A stretch of 64,000 bases of DNA from Pedobacter sp. ISL-64. GTDB lineage: Bacteria > Bacteroidota > Bacteroidia > Sphingobacteriales > Sphingobacteriaceae. This document shows positions 36,752 to 46,285 of the stretch, piece after piece. A model generated the notes under the pieces. That model worked only from the letters and a program-made list of their open reading frames with translations, made no database searches and was not told the DNA's origin. Positions within the stretch are counted from its first letter, which is position 1. Every line of letters begins with the position of its first letter. The translations under genes and the position numbers were made by a program. The DNA lies in the NCBI RefSeq assembly GCF_018613605.1, contig NZ_JAGGPU010000006.1, forward strand, positions 540,411 through 604,410, read 5' to 3'.

Positions 36752-36789
36752 CCAAAAAACTCCTGGTCTACCGACCTGGAGTTTTTTGG
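36752..36789 (+). terminator. Terminator of the TonB receptor gene
   Basis: CCAAAAAACTCC and GGAGTTTTTTGG pair around GGT/ACC and a short CTACCG loop, with one mismatch. It lies 18 bp after the receptor stop and ends in a T-run. Confidence 0.85.
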
Positions 36790-36969
36790 TTTATAAAGTC
36801 GGCGATCCGTATATCACCAACGCTGGTGTTCGTCTTAATTGTCTTTCTGAAATTTATGACGAAGTATACGCTAAAACCGCTTAACCCGGAGCAAAATAAA
36901 GCTCGAGGTTTCAAGGCATCTCCTTACACCAATAATATTACCTACCGGTTTATTTAACCATGAAAGGAA

Positions 36970-37167
36970 TTAAAGAATAATTAGGATGGTACCCGATTTA
37001 AATAATTTAAAGTAATAATGAAATTCACCATGGCGGTTTACTTTTTCGATTTCATACACTTTACCCGATTTACCATATTCATCAGATAATAAATCACCAA
37101 TTTTAATGCTATCTAACTGATTTACGTTGAGGGATGCTCTTTTAATTAATGTAGCTGTTTTTTCCAT
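36970..37167 (-). CDS. Small hypothetical protein (65 aa)
   Basis: This 65-aa protein begins MEKTATLIKRASLNVNQLD, with a Lys/Tyr-rich core (VYEIEKVNRHGEFHYYFK) and a hydrophobic tail (SGTILIIL). It may be a small beta-strand protein; I do not recognise a family. It begins at an ATG at 37167 and has codon use like its neighbours. Its reality is moderately supported by the length of the clean frame. Confidence 0.45.
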   Translation of the reverse strand: MEKTATLIKRASLNVNQLDSIKIGDLLSDEYGKSGKVYEIEKVNRHGEFHYYFKLFKSGTILIIL

Positions 37168-37270
37168 AAGATTGCAGTTTGAAGTATTTACGTAACCAAA
37201 AACGCTTTGGTTTTGTAGTATCGCGAATTACTTATAAACAAGAAACAAACATACAAAATTGTAGTGTTAA

Positions 37271-37591
37271 TTAGTAATACACAATCTCATAAACCCGTTT
37301 CATGTACAACGCTTCATCTATTTTAGTGAAAAATTCGTACCATTCTTCTCTTGTAAAAACTAAACTGATATCAGGAAATGGGGTTGATAAAATAACAACC
37401 TGCCTCCCATCGGGTCTATTCTCTAAATAATCGTCGAAATCTAGTTTTTTGGTAGCCGCATAAAAAGTATCAAACTGATCAAAAGAAAAGTTCATTAAAA
37501 CCCCCGAGCGCCATATATTTAAAACTTTGCAATTATTGCATTGGGCGATGGTGATGTTTTCGTTTTGAGCAAGAATAGTTGTTTTACACAT
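37271..37591 (-). CDS. Hypothetical protein with Cys-rich N-terminus
   Basis: The protein is about 106 aa from the ATG at 37591, beginning MCKTTILAQNENITIAQ and CNNCKVLNIWRSG. Three Cys residues in the first 25 (with a CxxC pair) suggest metal binding. The rest includes FSFDQFDTFY and EWYEFFTKIDEAL. A TTG start at 37627 would lengthen it and is less likely. It resembles a small conserved Bacteroidota family of unknown function (possibly DUF6686), but I am not sure. Confidence 0.6.
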   Translation of the reverse strand: MCKTTILAQNENITIAQCNNCKVLNIWRSGVLMNFSFDQFDTFYAATKKLDFDDYLENRPDGRQVVILSTPFPDISLVFTREEWYEFFTKIDEALYMKRVYEIVYY

Positions 37592-37684
37592 GGGCTTACA
37601 TTTAAAATTGGTTGATAGATTTAACAAATATCATATTATTTAGAATAATTCCAAATAACAAAGCCGATTTATTAAAAAAAAGCC

Positions 37685-37719
37685 CTAAAAAAATACCCCC
37701 GATTTTTGTCGGAGGTATT
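37685..37719 (-). terminator. Terminator of the Dabb gene
   Basis: On the minus strand AATACCTCCGA pairs with TCGGGGGTATT (one mismatch) around a short A-rich loop and is followed by seven T residues. It lies just after the stop of the 37724-38020 gene. Confidence 0.75.
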
Positions 37720-37723
37720 GCTT

Positions 37724-38020
37724 TTATTCTGCGTCGTAGATTACAACCTTTTCGAAGTAAACCCTGAATTCATCCAGAAAAGCTTTATGCATTGGGTGAA
37801 CCTGATAAACATCATGCGCAGCTAAATCTTCAAATAACAGCAGGAGGCTAAATGTATAAGTGGTATCTACCACAGCACGCTCAATTGGTGCTGGTAAACC
37901 AATGTGAAAAGTTTTAACAACTTCAATATTTTCTAATGTTTGTAAGCCATTGCGGAAAGCAACTTTCTGCTCATCGGTGGTATCGGCTTTTAGCCAGAAT
38001 AAAACGTGGTGTGCGATCAT
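37724..38020 (-). CDS. Dabb (stress-responsive alpha/beta barrel) domain protein
   Basis: This 98-aa protein starts MIAHHVLFWLKADTTDEQK and has FHIGLPAPIERAVVDTTYTF and FEDLAAHDVYQVHPMHKAF, the classic Dabb pattern with the HPxH-like motif. Dabb proteins form small ferredoxin-like dimers; some act as polyketide cyclases, others have unknown roles. It lies close after ligD in the opposite position, with its own terminator. Function here is not determined. Confidence 0.88.
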   Translation of the reverse strand: MIAHHVLFWLKADTTDEQKVAFRNGLQTLENIEVVKTFHIGLPAPIERAVVDTTYTFSLLLLFEDLAAHDVYQVHPMHKAFLDEFRVYFEKVVIYDAE

Positions 38021-38068
38021 TTTTTAATTTTTTCCAAATATAATGAAAGCAGGAAAAGATCGTGAGCT

Positions 38069-40765
38069 TTATCCAAAAACACTTTTAGCTTTCTCAATAG
38101 CCTTAACTAAATCGATTCCTTTTCCCAATACCCCTTTAAACAGATCTCCTTCAACTTTCAAACGATCGATGGTATTAAAAATATTAAAATCTTTCATTTT
38201 TAAACCCGGTTTAACTTCATCCCAATGCAATGGCATTGATACCGTGGCTCCAATTTTTGGTCGTAAAGAATAAGGCCCGGCTATGGTTGCCCCTGGTCTA
38301 TTCTGTAAAAAATCGAGGTACATTTTTCCCTTTCGGGCTGCTACCATACGCTCAAGCGAAGTATATTCTGGTATTTGATTATGCACCAGGTTAACCACTA
38401 TTTTGGCAAACATCTGGCTTTGCTCATAACTATATTTGGCATTTAAAGGAATGTAAATATGCATGCCGGTTGAACCTGATGTTTTACAATAACTGGGTAC
38501 ATTTATGGCATCCAATACTTTTTTTGTTTCCAGTGCAGCCTCAACCACCTGATCAAAAGTATGTTTATCGGGATCTAAATCAATTACACAGTAATCAGGA
38601 TTATCGGGACTTTGTACCCGGCTAAACCACGGATTCATTTCTATACAGCCTAAACTCGCCATCCAGAGTAATGAAGCTTCATCTGTTCCAACAAGGTATT
38701 CTTTTTTTTCGCCTTCACCATTTTCATAGGGAAAAGTTTCAGCCCAATCTGGAGCTTTCCCTTTAACATCTTTCTGGTAAAAACTACTGCCATGAATTCC
38801 GCCCGGAAAGCGGTTGAGCGACTGTGGGCGGTCTTTCAGGTAAGGCAAAATGTAATCAGCAACCTGATAATAGTAGTTAAACATATCTCTTTTGGTTACT
38901 TTATATTCGGGCCAATAAATTTTACTCAGATTGGTAAATTTAAGCTCGTGGCCTTTAATTTTCCTTACCTGTGTTTCATCTTTCGGGTTCAACAAAGTTT
39001 TAGGCATTTTACCTTTTGGCGCCTTTATTGCCTGTGCATGTGGGTTTTCTTCATTGGTGTCGTCAACAATTTTCTCTGTTGGCACTTCTATTTCTCTTAC
39101 CACCTCTTTAGCTTTTTTATCATCACGCATGCCCTGAAAAGACGGGTGACGAAAAACACCATCATCAGTTACTTCTGTAAAAGCGACCTCACATACCAGC
39201 TCTGGCTTTAACCAGGTTGCTTTTGCTTTTGGCGGGTTTGGCCTGAAGCGTGAGGGCTTATTTACATCAGGTATACTTTCGAAAGGGCTTTTATCGACAA
39301 TAATTGGCTTAAACTGCTCCATCATTGTTCTCTGCAATTTATCCGAAAACCCTGTTCCAACCTTACCTACATATTGCAATTTTCCTTTTTCATAAACGCC
39401 CAACAGTAAAGAACTAAAAGATTTAGAAGTATCGGCATTTTTGGTAAAACCCGCAATAACGACTTCTTGCCGTTTCTGCACCTTAATCTTCAGCCACTCT
39501 TTTGATCTTCGCTCTGTTGCATAAGTGCTATCTGTTTTTTTTGCAATAATGCCTTCTAAGCCCATTCTCCTTGCTGCATCGAAAAAATCGACACCACTGG
39601 CTTTAAAAACCTTACCAAGGCGCACGCGGTCGTCATCTGTTGGTAGTATATCGTTCAATATGGCTTGTCGCTGGTAAAGCGGCAGTTCCATCAGGTTCTT
39701 ACCCTCATACCAGAGGATATCGAACACATAAAAAACAAGTTCTCCATCTGCTTCACTTCTCCAATTCTGCAGGGAGCCGAAATCGGATACACCTTTATTA
39801 TTTAGCACCAAAATCTCACCATCAAATACCGCATTCAATTTCCAGGTTAAAAGCAGATCGTAAATGGGGTAAAATTTTTCGTTAAAGGATTTATTATTTC
39901 GGGAAAACAAATCAACCTTTCCTTTATTAATAAAAGCCAGGGCACGGTAACCATCCCATTTCACCTCATATTGCCAGTTAGGATCGTCGAAAGGTTCGTC
40001 AACCAGGGTAGCCAACATAGGTTTCACCCCTTTTGGGATAGCTGTTTTGGGTACTTTCTTTAATATGCTTTTTACATCTGCCGCCAGGTCATTACCCACT
40101 GGTGCGGTTTCTTTCTTTGCTTTTTGCTTTGAGCTTTTTTTTTCAGTGGTTAAATCCTGCTCCTTTCCTTCTTTCCAGACCTTATCGGATGTTTTTTCCA
40201 TCTTTTCGATTGTTTTTCCGGAAAGTACAGATTTATCTTCCTTGGTAATGTCTTTTGTAGAAGCATAATCGTCTTTGTGTTTGATTAACAGCCAACCGTT
40301 TTCGCCCATGCCATGCGTTTTAACAAGTGCAAACTCTCCATGAAGCTTTTCTCCGTTTAGTTTAATTTTTAAAGAACCATCTTTTAACTGGCCTAACAGA
40401 TGTTTTTCCTGCGCTTTTTTGCCTTTAATCGTTTCTATCGGCTCATAAGTTCCTTCATCCCATACAATAACGGTTCCGCCACCATATTCGCCCTGTGGAA
40501 TAATGCCTTCAAAATCTTTGTAATCGTATGGATGATCTTCTACCATCATGGCCAAGCGTTTGGTTTTAGGATCGGTTGAAGGCCCTTTCGGTACCGCCCA
40601 GCTTTTTAGAACGCCTTCCATTTCGAGCCTGAAATCGTAGTGCAAACGCGAAGCATCATGTTTTTGGATTACAAAATGTAATTTGTTCCGATCGCTGCTT
40701 TTACCCGACTTTGGTTCGGTGGTTTTTGAGAAATCGCGCTTGGCAACATACTTTTTCAGACTCAT
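38069..40765 (-). CDS. ligD: ATP-dependent DNA ligase LigD (phosphoesterase-ligase-polymerase)
   Basis: This 898-aa protein has three domains. An N-terminal 3'-phosphoesterase lies at about 1-190 (HYDFRLEMEGVLKSWAVPKG, FEGIIPQGEYGGGTV). An ATP-dependent ligase follows at about 245-560, with the nucleotidylation motif EVKWDGYRAL and GIIAKKTDSTY. A primase-polymerase domain lies at about 600-895 (DLDPDKHTFDQ). With Ku it repairs double-strand breaks by end-joining; no Ku gene is seen in this window. It is followed by a small DUF3606 gene upstream in transcription. Family assignment is certain. Confidence 0.96.
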   Translation of the reverse strand: MSLKKYVAKRDFSKTTEPKSGKSSDRNKLHFVIQKHDASRLHYDFRLEMEGVLKSWAVPKGPSTDPKTKRLAMMVEDHPYDYKDFEGIIPQGEYGGGTVIVWDEGTYEPIETIKGKKAQEKHLLGQLKDGSLKIKLNGEKLHGEFALVKTHGMGENGWLLIKHKDDYASTKDITKEDKSVLSGKTIEKMEKTSDKVWKEGKEQDLTTEKKSSKQKAKKETAPVGNDLAADVKSILKKVPKTAIPKGVKPMLATLVDEPFDDPNWQYEVKWDGYRALAFINKGKVDLFSRNNKSFNEKFYPIYDLLLTWKLNAVFDGEILVLNNKGVSDFGSLQNWRSEADGELVFYVFDILWYEGKNLMELPLYQRQAILNDILPTDDDRVRLGKVFKASGVDFFDAARRMGLEGIIAKKTDSTYATERRSKEWLKIKVQKRQEVVIAGFTKNADTSKSFSSLLLGVYEKGKLQYVGKVGTGFSDKLQRTMMEQFKPIIVDKSPFESIPDVNKPSRFRPNPPKAKATWLKPELVCEVAFTEVTDDGVFRHPSFQGMRDDKKAKEVVREIEVPTEKIVDDTNEENPHAQAIKAPKGKMPKTLLNPKDETQVRKIKGHELKFTNLSKIYWPEYKVTKRDMFNYYYQVADYILPYLKDRPQSLNRFPGGIHGSSFYQKDVKGKAPDWAETFPYENGEGEKKEYLVGTDEASLLWMASLGCIEMNPWFSRVQSPDNPDYCVIDLDPDKHTFDQVVEAALETKKVLDAINVPSYCKTSGSTGMHIYIPLNAKYSYEQSQMFAKIVVNLVHNQIPEYTSLERMVAARKGKMYLDFLQNRPGATIAGPYSLRPKIGATVSMPLHWDEVKPGLKMKDFNIFNTIDRLKVEGDLFKGVLGKGIDLVKAIEKAKSVFG

Positions 40766-40775
40766 AATAAATATT

Positions 40776-40949
40776 TTACTTTTTTAAATAATCTTCAACT
40801 GCGCGGGCAGAGGTACCAACTGTTTGTACTACGGCTTTCAGCTTATCTTTGCTTACTCCGAATTTGTTAGACCAATAATCTAGTTCATAACCTTCGTTAA
40901 TGTTGATCCTAGCCCGATCAGCACTACCGTTTTTTTGTTTATCATCCAT
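40776..40949 (-). CDS. DUF3606 small protein (57 aa)
   Basis: A short gene upstream of ligD begins MDDKQKNGSADRARININ and ends GTSARAVEDYLKK. The central YWSNKFGVSKDKLKAVVQTV is the DUF3606 pattern. The frame is clean, and it lies ten bases before ligD, so the two may be co-transcribed. A second DUF3606 gene lies at 42565-42789. The function of this family is not known to me. Confidence 0.82.
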   Translation of the reverse strand: MDDKQKNGSADRARININEGYELDYWSNKFGVSKDKLKAVVQTVGTSARAVEDYLKK

Positions 40950-40990
40950 AACTATTTTTTGATTAGACAGTTATAAAACAGCCGAATAAT

Positions 40991-41046
40991 AAAAAAGGTT
41001 TTAATAGCCATTTTTACAAACGGACATTAAAACCTTAAAAAAAATA
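40991..41046 (-). terminator. Terminator of the GT87-like gene
   Basis: AAGGTTTTAAT at 40995-41005 pairs with ATTAAAACCTT at 41036-41046. Minus-strand T residues follow the stem, as expected after the stop of the 41058-42368 gene. Confidence 0.7.
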
Positions 41047-41057
41047 AAATTTAAAAG

Positions 41058-42368
41058 TTAATCTACTAGTACTGTAACCATCTCTGGTTCTGTTTCTTCT
41101 TCATAGACAGGTTTATCGTTTATAGCGATATTGATAACCCTCAACCATACCAAAAAATAAGGAAAACTAATGATGGATAATGATAAATGATGCGCTTTTG
41201 CAAAAGTTGGGAAAAGCAGCAAAGGAAAATTGCAGGTGATGAAAAGTAAAATTGGCAACAATACATTTTTTAGCACTTTATTATTTTCGTTTACATACCA
41301 AATGCCAACACCAGTTATCGAAATGATAAACGTACAATCTTCTGCTCCAGTACTAAACAGCACAGGAAACAACAATACGGAAGATAGGATCATGAGCTGG
41401 AATTTACTTTTCGAAAAATAAGTAATGTACAGAAAAGGCAACATAAACAATAGGGTGCCAAGTGTAAGAAAAAAAAGATTTGATACTTTAGGAATATCAA
41501 ATAGTCGCCTAAAGAAACCCATAATCGAAATATCTCCTCCACCTGAAACATTAATCATATTTTTCCCGATCAGTGAGTTTTTCCAATCGATATAACTATG
41601 CACAACAAAATCAGGAGAGGCGAACAGCATTGGCAATAAGAATACCACGATAGACCACATGATTAACCACAACACAAAAACTGGTTTTTTCTTAGCAAAA
41701 AAGAAAAATACCAATCCCACAATACCATAAAGCTTAATAAATGTACCCAGCACAATACACAGCGCAGACCATATCCCTCTACCTTTATTTATTTGCGTAT
41801 AACTCAATATCATTAAGGCGCCGGCACCGGCATTAAACTGCTGGTTAAGCATCGACTCGATTAAACAGGGAATGGCAATATAACCGATAATCACCTTTTT
41901 ATCCTCACTTAAAGGTAAAGTTTGAATAGCTTTAAAAAGCAGGAAACAGTTAAACAGATTCCAAAACAATAAGCCAATCCAATTATGCATTAAGGCAAAC
42001 GGAGCAATTAAAACACTAAAAATAGGACCATAATGATTGGCATCTTCGTGATAAGCCGGATACCACGCATAAAGAGATTTTTGTTGAAGAAGATTCCTGA
42101 AAGTATTCTCAAAAATGAGGTAGTTATTATACCTGTGTGTTGCCCAAGAATCGATTACAAAAATGAGTGTAATCAATACCCAAAGAAATAATACAAAACG
42201 ATTGTTCTGATAATATTTTGGGCAATGGGAGAAACCTGTAGCGTTGGTTAGAAAATGATTTGGCATTGTAAAAATTACATTACAATACAATAATAAAAAT
42301 ACTAACTGAGAATTCCTAATGTTTTGTAATGAAAATGTTACTCTTTTTTGAGCTAAGATAACATTCAT
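41058..42368 (-). CDS. GT87/DUF2029-like polytopic membrane glycosyltransferase
   Basis: This 436-aa protein has about nine to ten hydrophobic segments. An early loop after the first helix has FENTFRNLLQQKSLY and YHEDANHYGPIFSVLIAPF, matching the GT-C fold of DUF2029/GT87 mannosyltransferase-like proteins. Such enzymes transfer sugars from polyprenyl-phosphate donors on the outer face of the membrane. An alternative start is at 42266 (MPNHFL). The acceptor is unknown. No cell-envelope genes lie next to it. The family call rests on overall pattern. Confidence 0.72.
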   Translation of the reverse strand: MNVILAQKRVTFSLQNIRNSQLVFLLLYCNVIFTMPNHFLTNATGFSHCPKYYQNNRFVLFLWVLITLIFVIDSWATHRYNNYLIFENTFRNLLQQKSLYAWYPAYHEDANHYGPIFSVLIAPFALMHNWIGLLFWNLFNCFLLFKAIQTLPLSEDKKVIIGYIAIPCLIESMLNQQFNAGAGALMILSYTQINKGRGIWSALCIVLGTFIKLYGIVGLVFFFFAKKKPVFVLWLIMWSIVVFLLPMLFASPDFVVHSYIDWKNSLIGKNMINVSGGGDISIMGFFRRLFDIPKVSNLFFLTLGTLLFMLPFLYITYFSKSKFQLMILSSVLLFPVLFSTGAEDCTFIISITGVGIWYVNENNKVLKNVLLPILLFITCNFPLLLFPTFAKAHHLSLSIISFPYFLVWLRVINIAINDKPVYEEETEPEMVTVLVD

Positions 42369-42564
42369 AAAAGAATAGACCTAAATCGATTTTTAAGACC
42401 AGTTTTGTAATCGGTTTAAGGCAATTAAAGGCTTTCACCTCGTGATCATTAACGAAAAAGGCTTTGCGCAGCTATATTTGATTATCTATTGGGAAAACTC
42501 CAAAACCAAATCAGAATTATCGGTGTTTATATCACATATTAACTAACCAAAAACCAGTAAAAAG

Positions 42565-42789
42565 ATGGAATATCAAATTAATTCGATGAATGCCCGGAAA
42601 GAGTTTATTGAGATTGCAGATGAGCAAGATCGCAATTATTGGGCAGCCAGATTAGGTGTTACAGGTGAAAAACTAAAATCGGTGGTTAAAACCATCCAGA
42701 GCATGGAATTTTCTATTGTGAAAGAATATTTGACCATGGAAAAAATTAAATCAGGTAATGCTTATAAACGCTTTCTTAATCCTTCATAG
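42565..42789 (+). CDS. DUF3606-like small protein (74 aa)
   Basis: This 74-aa protein has RNYWAARLGVTGEKLKSVVK at residues 23-42, which aligns with the DUF3606 gene near ligD. The C-terminus extends about 15 residues more. It is a lone gene between the GT87-like gene and a convergent hydrolase. Function unknown. The two copies within 2 kb look like an old duplication. Confidence 0.75.
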   Translation: MEYQINSMNARKEFIEIADEQDRNYWAARLGVTGEKLKSVVKTIQSMEFSIVKEYLTMEKIKSGNAYKRFLNPS

Positions 42790-42798
42790 GTTTAAAGA

Positions 42799-43956
42799 TT
42801 AATTTAGGTTTGGTTTAATAAATGCCTGGTACAAGCTGTTGATAGCTGCCCTACTGAAATCAGGGAAGCCATCGGTATGGGTAGCGTTTATACCATTCGT
42901 AATGATAACGAAGCCAAATTTGTCTTTCGGATTAAAAAACATGGTACTGAATAAACCATAAGCTGAACCAGTATGTCCTTTCAGTTTTACACCCGGGATA
43001 AGCTGATCTGCAGTCCTGATGGCCAAGCCATACCCTTCATCATCGGTCAAGGCAGTCTGCATCCTTTTCGCACTCTTTTTAGTGATTATCTTAACACCGT
43101 TTGATGTGCCATAATTCATGTGCATAATCATATATTTAGCTAAATCACTAGCCGAAATTTTCATCCCACCTGTTGGCGAAAAAACAGGCGTATTATAACC
43201 CATTATGTAATTTGCAATTTCTGTTCTTCGTGGCGCGTATGCTGTTGGCGACGGTGTATAGGTTTTAGTATCGGCATGATATTCGTATAAATTAACAAAA
43301 CGCGTGCTATCTAAAGAGTCGACGCAATAACCTGCATAAAGCCCTAAGGGTTTCAGCACATGATTTTTTACATAATTATCGAAACGCTCACCCGATTTTT
43401 TCTCGATGATGGTACCGATCAGATTAAAATTAAGATTGCAATAATCGAATTTGCTTCCTGGGGCGTATTCATTATAACATTTGGCCCAGTTTGGATTTTT
43501 ATCCGGATTGATTACATCCAGATTAAGATATCCCTGAGAATCGTTTAAACTTGAAGTATGTGATAAAGCCATTTTTAAGGTAATTCTCTGATCAGGAAAT
43601 TTCGGATTCCTGATTTTAAAACCCACTAGATCGCCAAAATCATCATCTAAGGAAATTTTACCGGCCTCTACCAGTTGCATAATGGACGTTGCCGAAAAAG
43701 ACTTCGAAATAGATGCAATTCTGAAAATATCCTGATCAGTTAAAGGCTTTTTATTTTCTAAATCTTTTAGTCCAAAAGAGTGGGTATAAATAATCTTACC
43801 TTCTTTTACCACGGCCACAGCAGCACCAACCGCATTATATTTATCCATTACAGTTTTAAATTCTGCTTCAGCGTTAGCATTTTGAGCTTTTAATCGCTCA
43901 ATTACACCGATTATTAAAAAGGTAATACAAAGATATTTCAGGAATTTTAGTTTCAT
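42799..43956 (-). CDS. Serine beta-lactamase-like hydrolase (penicillin-binding-protein family)
   Basis: This 385-aa exported protein has a signal peptide of about 24 residues. The beta-lactamase/transpeptidase fold is shown by RIASISKSFSATS (S-x-x-K), YCNLNFN (Y-x-N) and GHTGSAYG (the HTG triad). It resembles class C beta-lactamase-like esterases and D-aminopeptidases; true beta-lactamase activity cannot be claimed. It reads convergently to a DUF3606-like gene and upstream of a VOC gene. Family call is firm. Confidence 0.9.
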   Translation of the reverse strand: MKLKFLKYLCITFLIIGVIERLKAQNANAEAEFKTVMDKYNAVGAAVAVVKEGKIIYTHSFGLKDLENKKPLTDQDIFRIASISKSFSATSIMQLVEAGKISLDDDFGDLVGFKIRNPKFPDQRITLKMALSHTSSLNDSQGYLNLDVINPDKNPNWAKCYNEYAPGSKFDYCNLNFNLIGTIIEKKSGERFDNYVKNHVLKPLGLYAGYCVDSLDSTRFVNLYEYHADTKTYTPSPTAYAPRRTEIANYIMGYNTPVFSPTGGMKISASDLAKYMIMHMNYGTSNGVKIITKKSAKRMQTALTDDEGYGLAIRTADQLIPGVKLKGHTGSAYGLFSTMFFNPKDKFGFVIITNGINATHTDGFPDFSRAAINSLYQAFIKPNLN

Positions 43957-44022
43957 AAGCTTAGCGGATAAAACCTAAATATAAGGGATGGTGCAAAACA
44001 AAATCTACGCGTAGTGAAAAAT

Positions 44023-44484
44023 TTACTTAGCATCGTTTACCTCTAACCAATGCCCGTCGGGATCTTTGAAATAAATTTGTTTTACACCATCTACACGCAC
44101 GGTAATTCCGCCTTTCTTTCCTGGCCAATCCTCGAAACTGATATTTTTAGCATTCAGCTTCTTTACAAATTCATCAACTGACGGAACACTGAAACACAAA
44201 TGCCCGTTTTTATCAAAAACCTCATTTCCTTTTGCCCCCTGGATTAAATGCAACTGTCCGGCTGGCCCTAACGTAAACCAGGTATGGCGGTTATCTTTAA
44301 AAGGTTCGGGAATGATTTTAAGGTTAAACACACTTTCGTAAAAAGTTGTTGCTATGCTTAGATCAGCTACATAAACAGCGATATGATTTAAAACAGCAGG
44401 TACATTTTCGGGTTTATTTTGCGCCATGGCTTTTTGAAAAATGATAGAAAATAAAATAGTGGTAAACAGGAAGATTTTTTTCAT
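44023..44484 (-). CDS. Secreted VOC-fold (glyoxalase/bleomycin-resistance) protein
   Basis: This 153-aa protein has a signal peptide (MKKIFLFTTILFSII, likely cleaved near AMAQ). The VOC fold is shown by VLNHIAVYVADLSIATTFYE, GHLCFSVPSVDEFVKKL and YFKDPDGHWLEVND, with metal-binding His and Glu. Export is unusual for the family, though common in Bacteroidota. It lies 66 bp from the adjacent hydrolase in the same direction. Substrate unknown. Confidence 0.88.
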   Translation of the reverse strand: MKKIFLFTTILFSIIFQKAMAQNKPENVPAVLNHIAVYVADLSIATTFYESVFNLKIIPEPFKDNRHTWFTLGPAGQLHLIQGAKGNEVFDKNGHLCFSVPSVDEFVKKLNAKNISFEDWPGKKGGITVRVDGVKQIYFKDPDGHWLEVNDAK

Positions 44485-44851
44485 GTTTAAATATCAAACT
44501 TATAAAGGAATAATTTTAATAAAAATTAAACATTCTTTAGCATTGGGAACCACAGATAAAAAGGATTTTTACGGATGTATGTGTTTCTGTATTAAACCGA
44601 AGTTAGAAAGATCCTGAAACAAGTTCAGGAAGACGATGCGAGAAGAAAAGCCCAAAGCGTTCTAGTTTACACTCCTTTCCAAATGAGGGTTAGCAGGCAA
44701 AAATTTTCCGTGTTTCTGTGCTTCCGTGGCTGAAAGACTGGGCAAGCGCGGTAAAAACATGCAATGCATTTAAAACAAAAGGCTGCTCCGATAACCCGAA
44801 GCAGCCTGAGTAGAAAATATAGGGATAAATGACTATTCTATTATACTATGC
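44485..44851. other. Intergenic DNA with repeat remnants and a terminator
   Basis: No gene is seen. Near 44610-44640 a GATCCTGAAACAAGTTCAGG segment, and near 44700 a TTCCGTGTTTCTGTGCTTCC segment, look like worn copies of intergenic repeats familiar in this group. A terminator for the efflux operon lies at 44772-44806. Confidence 0.5.
44772..44806 (-). terminator. Terminator of the RND efflux operon
   Basis: On the minus strand GGCTGCT pairs with AGCAGCC around a 12-base loop with inner pairing (TCGGGTTATCGGA-like). A run of T residues follows. It lies about 45 bases beyond the outer-membrane factor stop at 44852. Confidence 0.75.
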
Positions 44852-46285
44852 CTAATTCCATCCACCACCTAAAGCGTGATAGATATCTACCACCGCATTC
44901 AACTGTTGTTTTTTGGTTTCGATCAATTCTAATTTTGATTGCAAAGCATCACGTTGGGTCATCAATACCTCAAAATAATCAGCCCTTGCCGATTTAAACA
45001 AATCGTTAGAAATATCGATTGACTGGGTAAGTGCTGCTACCTGTTTCGATTTCAAATCGTAGCTTTTTTGCAGGTTGCTGATTTTCGACATCTGGTTGGC
45101 TACTTCAATATAACCATTCAGAATGGCTTTTTCGTACTCAAACACGGCCTGCAACTGTTTAGCATTTGCGGTTAAATATTCGGCCTTAATGGCATTGCGA
45201 TTAATGAGCGGTCCGGCTAGATCTCCTGCTAACGAGTAGATCAATGATTCTGGCGTTCTCAACAAATAAGAAGGATTAAAAGCCTGGTAACCGATGGCCG
45301 CAGAAATACCCAAAGACGGATAAAACTGTGCCTTAGCCACTTTAACATCCAACTTAGCAGCAGCGAGTTCTAACTCAGCCTGTTTAATATCAGGGCGGTT
45401 GGCCAGCAATTGTGAAGGTAAACCTGTCTGTACCGTTGGTGGTACCAGATCGGTAAAACTCGATTTATCCCTTATAATTGGCTGAGGAAAACGGCCTAGC
45501 AAGAAATTGATTTTATTCTCCGTTTCGGTAATATTTTGCTGAATATCAAATTCCAGACTCTTAGAGCTTAACACCTCAGCTTCAAATTTACGCACTGCAA
45601 GTTCGTTAACCCTACTGGCCTGTTTCTGGATTTTCATCAGTTCTAAGGCATTTTTCTGCAGCTCAATGTTTTTTTTCACTGTCTCTAACTGATTATCGGC
45701 AGCTAGCAATTCGTAATATGAATTTGCAACCTCAGCTATCAAATTGGTTACTACGAAATTTTTGCCTTCAACCGTTGCTAAATAATGACTTATGGCTCCT
45801 TTCTTCGCATTGCGCAATTTGTGCCAGATATCGGCTTCCCAATTGGCCTGTAAACCGAAACGATAATCGGGCAATACCTCGGGCACTTCTTTACCTGGAG
45901 TAATTTCTGTAGAAGCATCGCCAGCACCCGAACTGGTGTAGCGGCCCACTTTATCGAAGCCAGCACCAACGCCATAGGTTACACTTGGTAAAAGCTCTCC
46001 TTTTTTAGCTTTGATTTCGTTTTTCGCAATCTCGATATCCTGCAGGGTAATATTCAGCTCCTGGTTATTTTTTAATGCAGTATCGATCAGGTTTACCAGA
46101 TTTGGATCGGTAAAAAACTTACGCCATTGTATACTGGCTGTACTTATGGTATCCTGTGCACCACTAAAGGCTGCAGGAACACTTTTATTTTCGGCGCGTT
46201 GGGCCACTTCTGGCAATTTACATGCGGTATATGCAGCGCATATCAGCACTAAACCCAGGCCTTTATAAATATTATTCTTAAACAT
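44852..46285 (-). CDS. RND efflux outer-membrane factor (TolC/NodT family lipoprotein)
   Basis: This 477-aa protein has a lipoprotein signal ending AAYTAC. The TolC plan is two repeats with paired helices and beta-barrel strands; conserved blocks are SYYELLAADNQLETVKKNI, LLANRPDIKQAELELAAAKL and SLGISAAIGYQA. It would form the outer-membrane channel of the pump. It overlaps the pump gene by 8 bp, so the two are translationally coupled. A terminator follows. Family assignment is strong. Confidence 0.92.
   Translation of the reverse strand: MFKNNIYKGLGLVLICAAYTACKLPEVAQRAENKSVPAAFSGAQDTISTASIQWRKFFTDPNLVNLIDTALKNNQELNITLQDIEIAKNEIKAKKGELLPSVTYGVGAGFDKVGRYTSSGAGDASTEITPGKEVPEVLPDYRFGLQANWEADIWHKLRNAKKGAISHYLATVEGKNFVVTNLIAEVANSYYELLAADNQLETVKKNIELQKNALELMKIQKQASRVNELAVRKFEAEVLSSKSLEFDIQQNITETENKINFLLGRFPQPIIRDKSSFTDLVPPTVQTGLPSQLLANRPDIKQAELELAAAKLDVKVAKAQFYPSLGISAAIGYQAFNPSYLLRTPESLIYSLAGDLAGPLINRNAIKAEYLTANAKQLQAVFEYEKAILNGYIEVANQMSKISNLQKSYDLKSKQVAALTQSIDISNDLFKSARADYFEVLMTQRDALQSKLELIETKKQQLNAVVDIYHALGGGWN

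Noticed and set aside
36739..36957. A 72-codon plus-strand frame after the TonB receptor
   Set aside because: It begins within the receptor terminator and has no recognisable protein pattern.
38792..39211. A 139-codon plus-strand frame within ligD
   Set aside because: Antisense to a well-conserved ligase gene, with no domain of its own.
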